A program made the position numbers and the translations under genes. A DNA stretch of 64,000 nt from the NCBI GenBank assembly GCA_015039315.1, contig WIDE01000069.1, positions 62,001 through 126,000 of the forward strand, in the 5' to 3' direction. Under the pieces are notes generated by a model. The model searched no databases, was not told the origin of the DNA, and worked only from the letters and a program-made list of their open reading frames with translations. The stretch is from Clavulina sp. PMI_390 (lineage: Eukaryota; Basidiomycota; Agaricomycetes; Cantharellales; Hydnaceae). Of this stretch, positions 10,238-22,118 are shown piece after piece (the stretch's first letter is position 1; every line of letters starts with the position of its first letter).

Positions 10238-12443
10238 TTATGGTTGTGACAGTACTTTTGCCGCGGCGGTAAGTGTATCTTTGAGTGATGTCGGTACATC
10301 CGCTAAATGAATGAAGCATGGGGAGGAGGGTCCGATTAGGTTCAACAGCCGCATTTCGCGACCTTGGTGTCTGTAATCAGACTTACCCCAGGTTGGAAAT
10401 ACTGCAGTCATCCCTTCAATAAAATCGAGGAGCGACTCGATGTCCGAGTAGTAGCTTAACGATAACTTGACATTTTCTCGGATCCCGGCTCGTTGAAGCT
10501 GGCGAGCAATGACCCGGACAGCGTTACGAACGTGTACCTAGTATCGAAAAGATTTCAGCTCCACAATATCCATCAAGGAAGTGAAGGACCTCACCATGGA
10601 GATGACGCTGGCCTGAGTACGGCTAGGAGGGCCATGGTCTCGAACTGTCTTACAAATGGCAACCAGTGCTCTCAGATATTCAAGCATGCGCCCCTGAGCC
10701 ACGATATCTTCATGAGCCCTCAGGCTCCACAGGATCAATCCACTGCCATAAAGCGTGGTGTGCACAAGTAGAAGATGTGGGTTGAATGTGCTAACAACTT
10801 CAAACGTTTGTAGACCGCGGGGATCAGAGAGGGGGGGAATGGAGGCATGCTGGCGCAGAATATCCTCTCCGAGTGCCAGGAACTCAGCTTCTGTTCCGGA
10901 ACACCCGGTAGCTAGGTAATTCGGTGAAATGCGTTAATAACTTCTCATATATCGCGGACGCGAAGACTTGCCATGAGAGATACCAAACTTCTTCACCCGT
11001 TCAAAGAGCCTCATCAAGGAAACCTTCATATGTATATCCGACGTCCAGATGTCATCCAGATTGGCTTCTGTCATTGGTAACGCCTGGAACCCAAAGGAAT
11101 TTGTTCAAGCTGAAATGGATCCTGGTTGAGATGTGAACGGACCTGAAGCCCATGATCACTTAAAGGGTTATCAAATCCTAACAATGACTTCCATCCGTCG
11201 TCCAAATCAAATGCGGCGGGATACTCAGAGAGAATGGTCAATGACTGATCAATGAGGTAGGCCGAGTGCGCAAAGCGAATTCTGTCCGTTAATTCGCATC
11301 CGTTCTTTGGAGGCGGTAATAGGTAACACCTGGGTCGAGGATCAGAATTTGATTCCACGGGAAGCTCGAGATTCTCAGCAAGGCCGCACGCTGAAGCAAA
11401 ACGGGCAGTGCTACTGAGGGCCACGAAAGCCTCATCCGACCGTCGCGCCCTTGCAAAGTATGCACCAAGGAGGAGGCTACCCCATAGAAAGTGATCGAGA
11501 CGATCCGAAAACATTAGGGACTGCTGGAGGAAATGCCGGGTACGTTGGATAAAGATTGGCTGAAGAGAAGCAAGAACGCCTCCAGCACAAGCGCACGCCG
11601 CAAGATAGCATGCATTTAGGAAGCATGGATGGATGGCTTGAGGGTGTGATGGAGGGAGAGAGACGCAGTGAAGGAAGTACGGTACATCCACGAAGAAGTG
11701 ATATTGTGACCGATGTGGCAGGAATAAGCAGATCCTGCAAGAAAATCGATTAGAAAATAATGGAAGGCTATTGAGTAATGGAGGCTTGAATCATACAAGT
11801 AGCGCGAAAGTGGTGGTGGTAGGTCCTCCATTCCCTCCCAGTTATAAGACTTGAGCTGCTGCTCAATCACAGCTCGCCCGACAAGGGGATAGTACCCTTC
11901 GATCATATCGCCTTCTAGAATCATCCCAGACGGCTTGGCTTCCGCCCAATCGGATGGCTCGTCTCCAAACCCAGGGTATATCGGAAGCCACATAGCGTTG
12001 GATGATTCCCCTTTGAGAGTTCCTAGGTGACCAAGTCGTTCAAGTAATCGAGTCGACACCAAAGTAAGGTCGTGCATTCCAGGAAGAGAGAGTTCGAAGA
12101 GTTTAAGCTCCAGTGCTACGGCACGAGCCTCAAGATGTTCTAATATTGTCGTGCGCTTAGCTATTCCAGCAGCATAGGCGCAGTCTTTCTGAACACGTTT
12201 GCATCGAGTGCAAGTGGGCTTTAGGCCATTGCATCTCTATGCATCGGCAGTGCATGCAATAGAGTAATTAGCCAACAGTATTGGTGTATCGCTCTCGCCA
12301 CGAAAGACAGTAGAAATGAGGTCCAAAATCCCAAGGTTGGAACAGTACCCCAGCTCCAGCCAGGTCTTGTGATGAAAAGAATAGAAAGAACGCACAACTT
12401 TATGTTTCCTGCACTCAAAGCATGCACTACCTTTCCGAAGCAT
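10238..12443 (-). CDS. Zn2Cys6 fungal transcription factor
   Basis: Nuclear DNA-binding regulator of the Gal4 type. Minus-strand exons 12443-12396, 12236-11797, 11734-11143, 11083-10972, 10911-10595 and 10537-10238 sum to 1809 nt (602 residues). The N-terminus carries the binuclear zinc cluster: CFECRKHKV joins across intron 1 to RCNGLKPTCTRCKRVQKDC, giving all six cysteines with family spacing. The next residues (TTILEHLEARAVALELKLFEL) can form the usual linker/coiled coil. The middle homology region is visible in HPCFLNACYLAACACAGG, FLWGSLLLGAYFARARR and YLIDQSLTILSEYPAAFD. The intron at 10912-10971 only keeps frame with a GC-AG pair (donor GCAAGT). Target genes are unknown; neighbours give no clue. 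The start at 12443 gives MLRKGSACF; a further upstream start was not found. Confidence 0.88.
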
Positions 12444-13027
12444 GAGGTGATATCCTTTGCTAGCAAGAGAAGGGTTGTAGCAACATGCCCGGATGGGGGG
12501 GAGACTGAGATGTGCCACAGTGAGTGTGACGACATGTTTCCAATTCAAAGGGAACTCCTGGCCGACGGGGCATATGGGTGCTGCTTTGATCTCAGATTCA
12601 AATGCATTTGTGCGCGAGTGAAACCATCAATATTAAAAATGAGCGTCGGCGCGCGGCTGACATGGTTTGCAGGAGCCGTGTGTCCGAATGTTCTTGCTTT
12701 CTGACAAGGCCTCATATCCTCCCTTCAATTGAGTATATCATAATGGTACAGGATTAACAAGTAGGCACTCAGGGTTAAATACAAAGGAGAGGAATGAACT
12801 TGGGCCGAGGGGGTCCTCCTAGGTTCGATGAATGATCATTCCATGGAGGGCTGCACCGTACTATGGGGCGTCCGGGAGCACCTGGATTTTCCAGTTCTAT
12901 CTCTAAAAAATTCAAAATTACTGGACACCCTAAACGTGAGATCAAGCCATTCGCTCAGGATTCAGCGGATGGTTTCCAAAATTAATTCACAAAGTCTATA
13001 GTGTTACTCCTCCATTTCCTCAACAAC
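12444..13027. other. Upstream region of the transcription factor and of the tRNA
   Basis: I see no gene in these 584 bp. The open frame at 12369-12704 (+) overlaps the first exon of the transcription factor antisense and has no support. Confidence 0.4.
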
Positions 13028-13117
13028 GGTCCGCTGGCCCAATGGCAAGGCGTCTGACTACGATTTGATTCGTCAACGTACATCAGGAGATTGTCGGTTC
13101 GATCCCGGCGTGGATCA
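13028..13117 (+). tRNA. tRNA-Arg (anticodon ACG) with an 18-nt intron
   Basis: The sequence folds as a tRNA. The acceptor stem GGTCCGC (13028-13034) pairs with GTGGATC (13110-13116), followed by discriminator A at 13117. The D arm TGGCCCAATGGCAAGGCG is typical. The anticodon stem TCTGA pairs with TCAGG, and the T arm GTCGG-TTCGATC-CCGGC is canonical with the B-box GGTTCGATCCC. The anticodon ACG is at 13060-13062, followed by A37. An intron occupies about 13064-13081, at the standard place between positions 37 and 38, and contains TCGT that can pair with the anticodon loop. A run of five T at 13118-13122 gives a Pol III stop. No CCA is encoded, as expected for a nuclear gene. Confidence 0.9.
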
Positions 13118-14274
13118 TTTTTACTTGTTTTCGAGGCCCGAAAGTACCTTTTTTTGCTCGTGCCACAGCCCGACACCGTGGACAAGGCGGTGGAATTTTT
13201 TTCTCACGTCATAATTCACTCTGGCGTGCAACGGGCGATCTGAGCTAATCCAGATGATTTTCGGTACATGTTCACTCTGACACTGAGGAAACGCTCCGAG
13301 TTATTGGCTAAAACAGACGCCAAAGCTCTGCTTGCAGCTGGCATATCGGCGTGAACTTGGAGATAGGAAGGAAAGACGTAGCCAGTTCGTCTCAGCCGTG
13401 CGAACCATATTAGGGTATAAGAGAGATAACTACGGTAGGAAATAAGTCGCTGTTATATTTTCCGTGATGCTAGACGCCATGAAGCTGCGAGAGATGGAAT
13501 CTGTTGCTGCCGACTTTCTAGTGCATGAGTCTGGTAGAACTCCCCCAGGTGCCATGCCATGGATGACCTGTAGCCAAATGTAAGAGCTATCTCTGGCGCT
13601 TATAGGGCCTCATTGTAACGGAAAATATGCCAGCTACATATTCTCAACTATAGCTATATTTATTATTATTTCTCATGGGGCATAAGACTTGGACCCATTC
13701 ACGCCGTCTTTTCGCTCCTCTCCAGATACACAATACTATACAAGCTTCAAGCCGAACTCTAGAACCGATCGTGATCGGAAAAATTGTACCTTCTTCTCAT
13801 TTCTTGTGTAAAAGGCCCTCTATTGTAGCTCTACGACACTAGACGGTGCTGCGAGATTAGTGAGTGCACGTCTGTAGATCACAGCATTATGCACCACCCC
13901 CAGCTCTACTCGGTCACAGCTCTGATTCCAAATGATTTACGCCGTTGATCTTTCGAATTATAGGTGCAATAGACTCTACATGCGACATCGCATCTGGAAA
14001 GACAGGCACAACAAATATCATAACTGAGTAGAAAACAGAGGACGAGGGCTATATACAGTGATAGAATGGATGAACTAGATTGAAATTGCAAGTGAACATT
14101 GTTGATGGGCGACATGTCTCGATGATAGAAGAGAAAAAGATTATAGAGTCTGGCAAAATGCAGGATCATAAGGAGTCAGAAATTAAACCATATCGAAAGG
14201 ATCACCCGCTCACCGGTACAATAACGAAACCTTAATGGGTAAAAGAATACGTGTATGAGAAGTCCGCTGAATAG
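13118..14274. other. Gene-poor region after the tRNA
   Basis: About 1.16 kb with no supported gene. AT-rich patches (for example 13650-13675) and short open frames only. Part will be the 3' UTR of the SWT1-like gene. Confidence 0.4.
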
Positions 14275-16066
14275 TCACTGCTCGAAAACTTCTTTGATCG
14301 CTCCCACGAAGGAATCCTTTGCAGAGGGGCATAGCGTTCCAAACCCAACAGCAGCGCGATCCCAGTCTCCTCGCCCAAACTCCCTCCCTCGTCGCCCGTT
14401 ATGGCGCACTAGCTCGGCTAGTGAGTGGATAGCGAAGTATACCTTGTCAGGATAGGGTTTCGGCAAGGATGTCACGGCGGGAGCAGAGCTCGTTGTACGG
14501 CTGGACTGGGACTTGGAAATCGATTTATCTTGCGGTCCAGAAGCAGAACGATCAGGCTGCGATGTTGTAGCAGAAGTAGAATTTGACTGAGATGCAGGAG
14601 GAGGTGGCAAGGGATACTCCGCTAGGAACCGAAGTGAAATATCTGGCGTCCACGCCTTCCACTCTGTAGAGGTTTCGGAAGGGAGGGAGATGGCAGTCCC
14701 GCCATTACGAGATCGCGTGGAACGCCGTGCGTGTACAGAGGTCTGATTGTGGGCCACAATAGAGCTTTTTACCAGATCAGGGAGAATCGTGTTGAGCATG
14801 GCGACGACTTGATCCTGCAAGTCGTCACGAGGATCCTGCGGAATCGTTGTAGCAACGCTAGCCCCATGAGAAGAACTCGGGCTAACATCGTCCATATCAA
14901 TATCCATAGTTCGCGTCGTGGCCTGTTTGGCTTTACCACGGCGTTTGCGAGACCGGGAGCTTGACGAGGAGGAAGACCTTGACTGGTTTCGAGAGCGTTG
15001 ACGCTGTTTGGGAGGCGGAATATCTGGCTCGTTTGCCCAATTGATCGACTGAGAGCTAGAGGCAGCGATAATACGGGTCGTCACGTCTCTGCTGGTTGAG
15101 CGATCGCCCTTCTTGTTCGAGGGGTTGGATGGTCCCTTGCGTGCTTGATGGAGGCCATTCGGATTCATAGGAAGTTGTAGCGCTGTGCCCGACATGGCTT
15201 GTTCTAGTAGATTCTCGAGGGATAGATCGGGGGTCGGCTTGATAACAGGGATATCTAGGATCGATTGGTTAATGGGGTAGGCGCAAGGAAGGAGCGCTAT
15301 ACATACTATTTGAGAGACACTGGGCGGTGCAATTTTGGTCCAGAGTGAGGATGACCCATTTCCCCTGACGCTGAGCTTGTTCATAAAAGATGCAGTCCAT
15401 AAGATAGCTATCTGGATTCTCCTGCATTGTGGTATCATTAAGCGAAGCTTATCAGGCATATGGGATATTCAAGAGCTCACCTTTCCAGTAGCATAGTAAT
15501 ATCGTCTCCAACTACCTCCAGGGGCCTGAGATGCTGAATCGCGTTGGCCACGAAGTGCGCTTTGCTCCATGAGCTCGGCAGCTGCCCATCGATTTGCCGT
15601 TCTTGCAGCCTGCGAGCACTGCCTTGTCGACTTGGAAAGCACATCTAGCTCTGACATGACTATCCCGGGCAGAAGGATCGACACAGATAACTCGGGGTTT
15701 GATGTGAGGAAACGATTGAGGTTGTCGACAAGGTGGAGAAAAGATATCATAACATTGGTGTCCTGACCGGAACGTTCGTGTCATCTTAGAGATAAAGAAA
15801 AGTCATATGGATTATACCGTACCGGAACAAGGGTGAATTCACTTTGAGAACGAGGCTACAACGCGCGCCACACGTGAGTGGCACGGACAACCCCGTGTTG
15901 GACGCGAGACACGTACCCCGTGATCGATCTCCATCATCTCGATCGACTCAAAATCCTGCGTGTTCGTCCGGAAATCGTGTGATTCGCGCAATACCCCTAG
16001 TTCCGAGGCAACCAGAAGAGACATCTCGTCTTCGTAGTCCATCATATCCGAAGTCTCGACGTTCAT
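14275..16066 (-). CDS. SWT1-like PIN-domain RNA endonuclease
   Basis: Yeast SWT1 is a nuclear endoribonuclease in mRNA quality control near the pore. Minus-strand exons 16066-15917, 15855-15823, 15762-15481, 15421-15307 and 15254-14275 sum to 1560 nt (519 residues from this start). The PIN fold is clear once spliced: DTNVMISFLHLVD (first acidic residue), ILLPGIVMSELDVLSKS (second), then across intron 3 ENPDSYLMDCIFYEQAQRQG (third) and WVILTLDQNCTAQCLSN (fourth). The PIN domain is followed by IPVIKPTPD, a long basic Ser/Arg region (residues about 230-290), a linker and a C-terminal block (FAIHSLAELVRHNG ... FVGAIKEVFEQ) as in other SWT1 proteins. The true start is uncertain: the frame stays open upstream to an ATG at 16435, which would add 123 residues. 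Confidence 0.8.
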
Positions 16067-16435
16067 GTCCCAAGAGCCTGACAGTACTACCAGCTGAGGC
16101 CCATCGGGAAGTTTGATGCCGTGCTCTGCGACTTGCGCGTTCCACTTGTCGGCATACGTGCCCATGGCTGTGTCGATGCCCAGAAACAAGAAGATGGAGG
16201 CGAGTTGTTTGGGGCGGCTTTCGGATCCGACGCCAGTGTTTGTGGCGCATGGCCATCTCATGTTCTTTGCACCACCATCGCCTCCAACCTTATCTGGTCT
16301 CAACTCAATATGTATCAATGGGAAATATGCCCTTCCGATGCCTATATACGCGTGTCTCAACGCGTTCTTAGACGAATCCAATACGAGTAACAGTCCAGCT
16401 TTACTCATCACGACCACGGCAAAAGAACTGCTCAT

Positions 16436-17612
16436 GGCTGAGTTATTACAATACAACGATGAATGGTTGGGCAATCATTCAGGCCTAGGGAAATACAATA
16501 ACGCGCTCTCAAACACTATCATAATGTTATTTCGTTTGGTATCCTCGTCGACAGGCTCTGCATTTCCTGACTTGCGCCATCTAGATCATGTGCATCAATC
16601 GCTCGCTGGTTAGCATTGATGGCTGCTCTCCGAGTGTCGGACGCTACCTACGGGGCATTTGATGGTACGGTACCATCGCCTCCATGTGTGATTGTCCTCC
16701 ATGAGCCTTCAAAACTGCTGTCCGCAAAGTATGATTATTTCCCAACTCCCTCCTTCCCCAATACCAACACCCGACCTTTCATAACAGTTCTACCCTATCA
16801 ACCTATTATGGCATCATAAACTCGTCTCTGGCAGCACGATCAGCTTTGCATGAAAACAGCTCGTAACACCGTCCATCTCCCCCCACTGCGTGGTTCCCTA
16901 TACTTACTCAAGCCCCCCGCTTTCCCCCCAAAAGTCAACACGTTCCTAAACTATTTCTTTTCGATGCTGCTCTCGACTTGCTTAAGCTGCCGATCCTCAA
17001 ACCACATTCGGAGACGAGTGAACGGAAGAACGATCAACGCCTGGTGCTCCCAATAATCTTGAAGCTTTTCGAGTACCATGGTAGCTGTGAAGAAATAAGT
17101 ACGCTCGCTTCCCCTTTATTTATCTTCCGGCCCCTGAACTTTTATCATATCGCCGTGACCTAACCAATGTTCCCGAGAATAGCCAACGAGCAGCCCTTCG
17201 AGTTCCAAAGAAACCCTCGCTCTCGCTTTGGGCGAATCACTGTACAGAAACAAAATAGCTCTTCGTCAAACGATCCTAATATCTACGAATGGGTTGAGGA
17301 ATGCGGTCCTCCCCAAAACCCTAGTTGGGCCGTAAACGAGGTCACGCGATTCACACTTCTTAGCACTGCGAGGCGAGTCATTGAAGCTTCTCATCACGAC
17401 TAACGTTTCGCAAACCAATAATTATTTATTATAGGGAGAATCATCTACTTGATTATACTAGATAGAGAAAATTATAATGCATAAATACGTTACATCCAAA
17501 GCAGGAGAAATCAGCGGCTTGGATGCGTCGCTCTAGATAGCGAGCGGACGTTGACGTAAAAGAGTCTTTATACCGACACTATCATCCATGGGGGTGCAGG
17601 TTTCGCTAGCGT
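16436..17612. other. Intergenic region, possibly with a small spliced gene near 16960-17403
   Basis: Most of this 1.2 kb shows nothing. On the plus strand, a frame reading LLKLPILKPHSE and then KLFEYHGSCEE (about 16975-17095), and a second reading PFEFQRNPRSRFGRIT to a stop at 17401-17403, look protein-like. They are separated by a possible intron with a CTAAC branch site at 17160-17164. No family is recognised and no clear start codon was found, so I do not call a CDS. Confidence 0.25.
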
Positions 17613-20044
17613 TTACATCCGGACAGGCAATGCCTTCTCCACAGGCTTTTCAACGCCTATAAGACCCAGCCCCATATCCACCTCAGCCGACTGGTCCATC
17701 GGAAGTTGGTCGTATTGGAGCGATCCACGACGAGACGCCTGCTCAGTTGCCGCCCTCGCCCTCGCATAGAACACCGTAGGTGTTACAGCTGCTGTATCGT
17801 AGCGATCCACACCAAGGCTTGTGAGCTTGGGCGGAGGAAGTAAAGGGGCCAGGTCAATGATTCCAGAGGAGCGCCGTCCACTGTGACTACCACCAGCAAT
17901 ACTTCGCGCAGCAAGCGAAGAGGAGCCAGCGATGGCTACGCCGGTGCTACCCAGGGATGCCAAACGGCTCCTCGGTGTCGGCGGAAGAGACGGCTCTGGG
18001 GAAGAGAGGCACTTTGAGCCACGATCACGCACCAACGAAGGTGGGGCAAGGGAGCCGAACTGAGTTCCTGCCACGGGACCCTCATAGTCCCTACTAAGCT
18101 TATACCTAGCGGGGGGTTGACTCTCGCCGCGACGAGACTTGTCGGTCGTCGCGTCCGACAACTCGTGATCTGCATCCCACTCGTCTTCGGACAATGGAAG
18201 CGGATGGGATTGGCGAAGGGGAGATGGCGAGGAAACCCTAAGGAAGGAAAGTGTACGGGGTGGAGAGTCGTAAGGTTCTTGGGAGCCCTTCGATGAGCCT
18301 GAATTCGCGGGAGGTAAGGGTTTCTTGAGGAACGAGAGCGTCCGAGGATGAGAATGATAGGACTCTTGATTGACGCTATCAGGCTCGCTACCAAGCTCCA
18401 AGGCGACTCGACGAGGGGAATTACCCAGTGTCCCAGTGTTGAGCCATTGATTGACGCTGGTATGACTTGAACGTGGTGTCTGTGCTATCGAGAGGTGACC
18501 AGTGGATCCAATAGGGGAGGGAGTGGGCGCGCGCTCTAGCGGAGAGATATGGCTGAACCTGATGCTGTTAGCAGATGATGCACCATGCTCGAATGGCATG
18601 AGGGAGCCAGCAGGAGGATCTAAGGTTGGCGTTTCAGGCGTGCGGGAGGGAGCTGGTGCACGGCGGTGCGGGCTAGTGCGATAGATCGAGATAGCGGACG
18701 ACATGAAGGTCCCACTTCTAGACTCGGGGTCGTATTTGCCTTCGGCGTACGCCATCTCACGCTGCCTTCGCTGCGTAGCACGCGATTCCGAGTACTTGGA
18801 AAGGGCGAACCTGGTGTCCTCGGGAGCGTCAATGAACCTGTCAACCTTGCCAAGCATGGGTGGGATGTTGCAAGCGTCGATCCGCCGGTGAGGGTTCAGT
18901 TCAAAGATTCGAGTGAGCAGGTCGTTCAGAGAGTCTGAGACGTGCCACTTTCGCATGAGCCAACGCTCGGTGTCAAAGGTGAAGTCGCGAAAAGCCTCGC
19001 AATCATCCAATGCTTTAGTCCAAGGCAACATCCGATCAAGTACAAGAGCCAGGATAAGGACTCCGAGCGCCCATACATCAGCTTTGGCCGTATCATGTTT
19101 CTTATAGTGTGCGGCATATCGGCCCAAAGACTCTGAGACATTACGAAGCTCGATCAGAAAACGTGGCTGATAGGGTGGAGTCGAGGATCGACGTACCAGG
19201 GCTCATATAAAATGTTGTTCCAACCTCTTCGCTCGACTCCTTTTGCTCGCATGAGAGTCCAAAATCGGCAAGAGCGACGATGGGAGGTGCGCCCTTGGGG
19301 CTCGTAATCAGCACGTTCTCCGGCTTCAGATCTCGATGGAAGATGTTGAGGGCATGGAGATACGCAAGAGCATCTGCGACCTGACTGATAATTGACTTGA
19401 TGATAGGAATGTTATTATAATACCTCTTCGTCATAATCGCGGTGAATAGATCGCCGCTAGGGCAGTAGTCCTTGAAGAATAGGAGGACTGAGCCGAGTGA
19501 TAAAAGATCAAGAGAACAAGATACGCACTAGCACGAAATAAGTGAACTCGGCGCTCTTGACCACCTGGTAAAGTTTGATGATACCAGGGTGGTCGTGCTC
19601 GCTAGCCTTGAGGTGCACGCGGGCCTCCTTTTCCTGCAGAAGTGTATCGCGGGGTGTTTGAGGATTTCGAAGGACCTTGACGGCGTACATCCTAGAGTTT
19701 TGGCGGAGTAGCGCGCTCCTTATACGCTCCACCATTGAGTTCCTGCGGCCAGGAGAGATCTGCTCAGGCTCAGCTTCACCGTCCGCGCTGACGACTGAAC
19801 GCTGGCGGCCCCGATACACAGTTCCCCAGCCTCCATCATTGATGACCGATCCTAGTCGAATACCAGCCTCCTCTATCACTGTTCCACCGAGTTTATCCAA
19901 GCCCTCATGGCGTCTGAGGACATCGGCCAGCACAGAGTCGAGCGATGATGCAGGAGGAGTGGGCCGCCGTTTGAGAGAGAGACGGCGCATGACGTTTGAG
20001 CTGTAGTTGCGAGTACAAGATAGTGGGGAAAAGGGGGGAGCCAT
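17613..20044 (-). CDS. Serine/threonine protein kinase, Ran1/Ksp1-like
   Basis: Cytosolic protein kinase. Exons 20044-19525, 19487-19197 and 19132-17613 sum to 2331 nt (776 residues). Kinase landmarks in order: glycine loop GSVINDGGWGTVYRG, lysine in MYAVKVL, FFKDYCPSGDLFT, catalytic loop FHRDLKPENV, ADFGLS, activation segment end VGTTFYMSPE, then KADVWALGVLILALVLDRMLPW and the closing RRID region. The phrase YCPSGDLFT and the spacing resemble S. pombe Ran1/Pat1 and yeast Ksp1, which link nutrients to growth or meiosis. The C-terminal half (about residues 380-776) is a disordered Ser/Pro-rich tail. The first intron would be only 37 nt (19488-19524), but it is needed to keep frame. The gene diverges from the xylitol dehydrogenase gene. 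Confidence 0.88.
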
Positions 20045-20416
20045 TCCTTTGAGTATGGTGCAGTGCTCAGATTATGAGAACCATTTGCCACTAATGCCGC
20101 CCTCGCAGCTCGTGCTTCCATCGCATATACGGGAAGGTTTCTGATTCCAAATGCTGTGATCAATGTCTCCCAAATGCATTGTTTAGGGTCTAGGCTGTTT
20201 CATCAGTCGAAAAACGTGTCCATTTCTCGAATGGCGGAGGGTGTCAAGAACCTCTCAATGGAGGTGACAGTGTGACAGAGCCAAACAAGTCCCTCGAGTC
20301 ACGCGTTTTTGGTTCTCCCGGCCGGGCCGTCAACCCCAAAATGGACGTTGCCCCGAAAGCCTTATAAAGTTTAAAGGTCAGGTGGTGATGGCCTCTACCA
20401 CATCGCTCATACCACC
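20045..20416. other. Divergent promoter region, kinase / xylitol dehydrogenase
   Basis: These 372 bp separate two divergent starts. The dehydrogenase side has a TATA box; the kinase side shows none that I can support. Confidence 0.5.
20363..20368 (+). promoter_or_regulatory. TATA box of the xylitol dehydrogenase gene
   Basis: TATAAA lies 49 bp before the start codon at 20417. The short distance implies a very short leader if this box is used. Confidence 0.5.
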
Positions 20417-22118
20417 ATGGCAGGATACAAGGTGCGCAGAATCGCGACATTCAGCGTTCCTGCAGTGTTGTCCGCGAGCTTACAACTAGCATTTAGTCCA
20501 ACCCTTCATTCGTGCTTCAGAAAATCAACGAGACATCCTTTGAGGAGCGAGCCGTGCCTGATGGTGAGCGCAGGCTGTTGGGACTCCCGTATCCACGTCG
20601 CTAAATTTTAACGATCCCTTCGCAGTCGGTCCTTACGATGTGCTCGTCGAGGTGAAGAAGACAGGTGGGTCCCTGCTTTATTCGATGTCGATCGCTTTAC
20701 TTTTCCTCAACCCCCAATCCGATCCCTTTCTATGTAGGCCTTTGTGGGAGTGACGTTCACTACCTGAGTACGTCGATTGCTAGCACTAGAGCTTTCTATC
20801 TGCATTCAATCGCTAATCAACCCTCCTTCCACGATCTCCCTTAGCTCACGGAGGAATTGGTGATTTCATTCTCCACGCCCCAATGGTATTGTTTCCGCAT
20901 CTCCCATTTCCGAAAATTCGCCTTCGAGGATGAACCTTCTGACGTGCTTCTCATGCGCATGCACTGCCATTTATTAATTCTGTCAGGTACTCGGTCACGA
21001 ATCAGCCGGTATTGTCTCCCATGTTGGTGCCAAGGTGGAAGATCTGAAACCTGGAATGCGGGTTGCAATGGAACCTGGCCGCTCATGCCGTCGCTGCGAG
21101 CAGTGCAAGGTTGGGAAATACCAGCTTTGCCCGGAGATGGTATTCGCGGCGACGCCCCCAGTCCATGGTACCCTGGCGAGATACTATGGCCTCCCCGCCG
21201 ATTTGGCTTACCCACTACCCGAGCATGTTTCGTTGGAAGAAGGTGCCATGGTAAGTGCTAGTGATCTACTGCGATCACGAACAATGTAATAATTTACCTA
21301 TGGTGCAGATGGAGCCTCTTTCCGTTGGTGTGCACTCTGTGTCCAAGCTTGGAAACTTCCAAACTGGCCAAACCATCGCCGTTTACGGCGCCGGACCTGT
21401 GGGTCTCCTCTGCATGGCAGTTGCCCGCGCCCTTGGTGCTGCACGAGTCATCGCAGTCGACATTGTCCAAGCTCGTCTCGACTTCGCCAAGACGTACGCT
21501 GGTGCAGATACCTACCTGCCGCCCAAGCCTGCTGATGGCGAGAAGAGAATCGACTACTCAAAGCGTGTTGTGAAGGAGATGTCCGAGGCGCTTGGGATTG
21601 ACAAGCGAGGGGCCAAGGCCGTCGACCTCGTCATTGATGCCAGCGGTGCTGAGGCCTGCATTCAGATGGGTCTCTTCCTTGTCAAGTTTGGTGGCACATA
21701 CGTCCAGGTGAGTCAATACGACTATTTCTCACCAATCTTGTTCTGAAGACTCAATTTTAATTCCGCCCGCAGGTAGGTATGGGCACCCCAGAGGTGACGA
21801 TCCCAATCGGGTTGTTCCTTGAGAAGGAACTCACCGTCAAAGGCTCTTTCCGTTACGGAGCTGGCGATTACCCTACCGCCATCCAGCTCGTTGCTTCTGG
21901 AAAGGTTGACGTCAAGCCTTTGATCACTCACCGGTGAGTTCTGGTGAACGCCTTTATTGTTCTTATGTGACGACTGATCCCGTCACGTCCATAGATTCCC
22001 CTTCAAGGAGGCCATCAAAGCTTTCGATACCAGCAGGACAGGAAAGGGTCCTGACGGGAAAGGTGTAATCAAGGCCATTATTGATGGCCCCCTGGAGAAC
22101 GACAGTGCCCAGGCGTAA
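20417..22118 (+). CDS. Xylitol dehydrogenase (D-xylulose reductase), zinc MDR family
   Basis: Oxidises xylitol to D-xylulose with NAD+ in the fungal pentose pathway; related enzymes act on sorbitol or L-arabinitol. Nine exons (20417-20431, 20497-20563, 20626-20664, 20738-20767, 20845-20885, 20987-21250, 21309-21707, 21773-21933, 21995-22118) sum to 1140 nt, giving 379 residues. Catalytic zinc ligands are seen in GLCGSDVHY (Cys about 43) and GHE (His 68, Glu 69). The structural zinc site is CRRCEQCKVGKYQLC (four Cys, about 98-112). The Rossmann motif is GAGPVGLL, and the acid in VIAVDIVQARL favours NAD+ over NADP+. The first coding exon is only five codons (MAGYK), and exons 3-5 are 30-41 nt. 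The end is DSAQA. Separating xylitol from L-arabinitol or sorbitol as main substrate needs alignment or assay. Confidence 0.9.
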
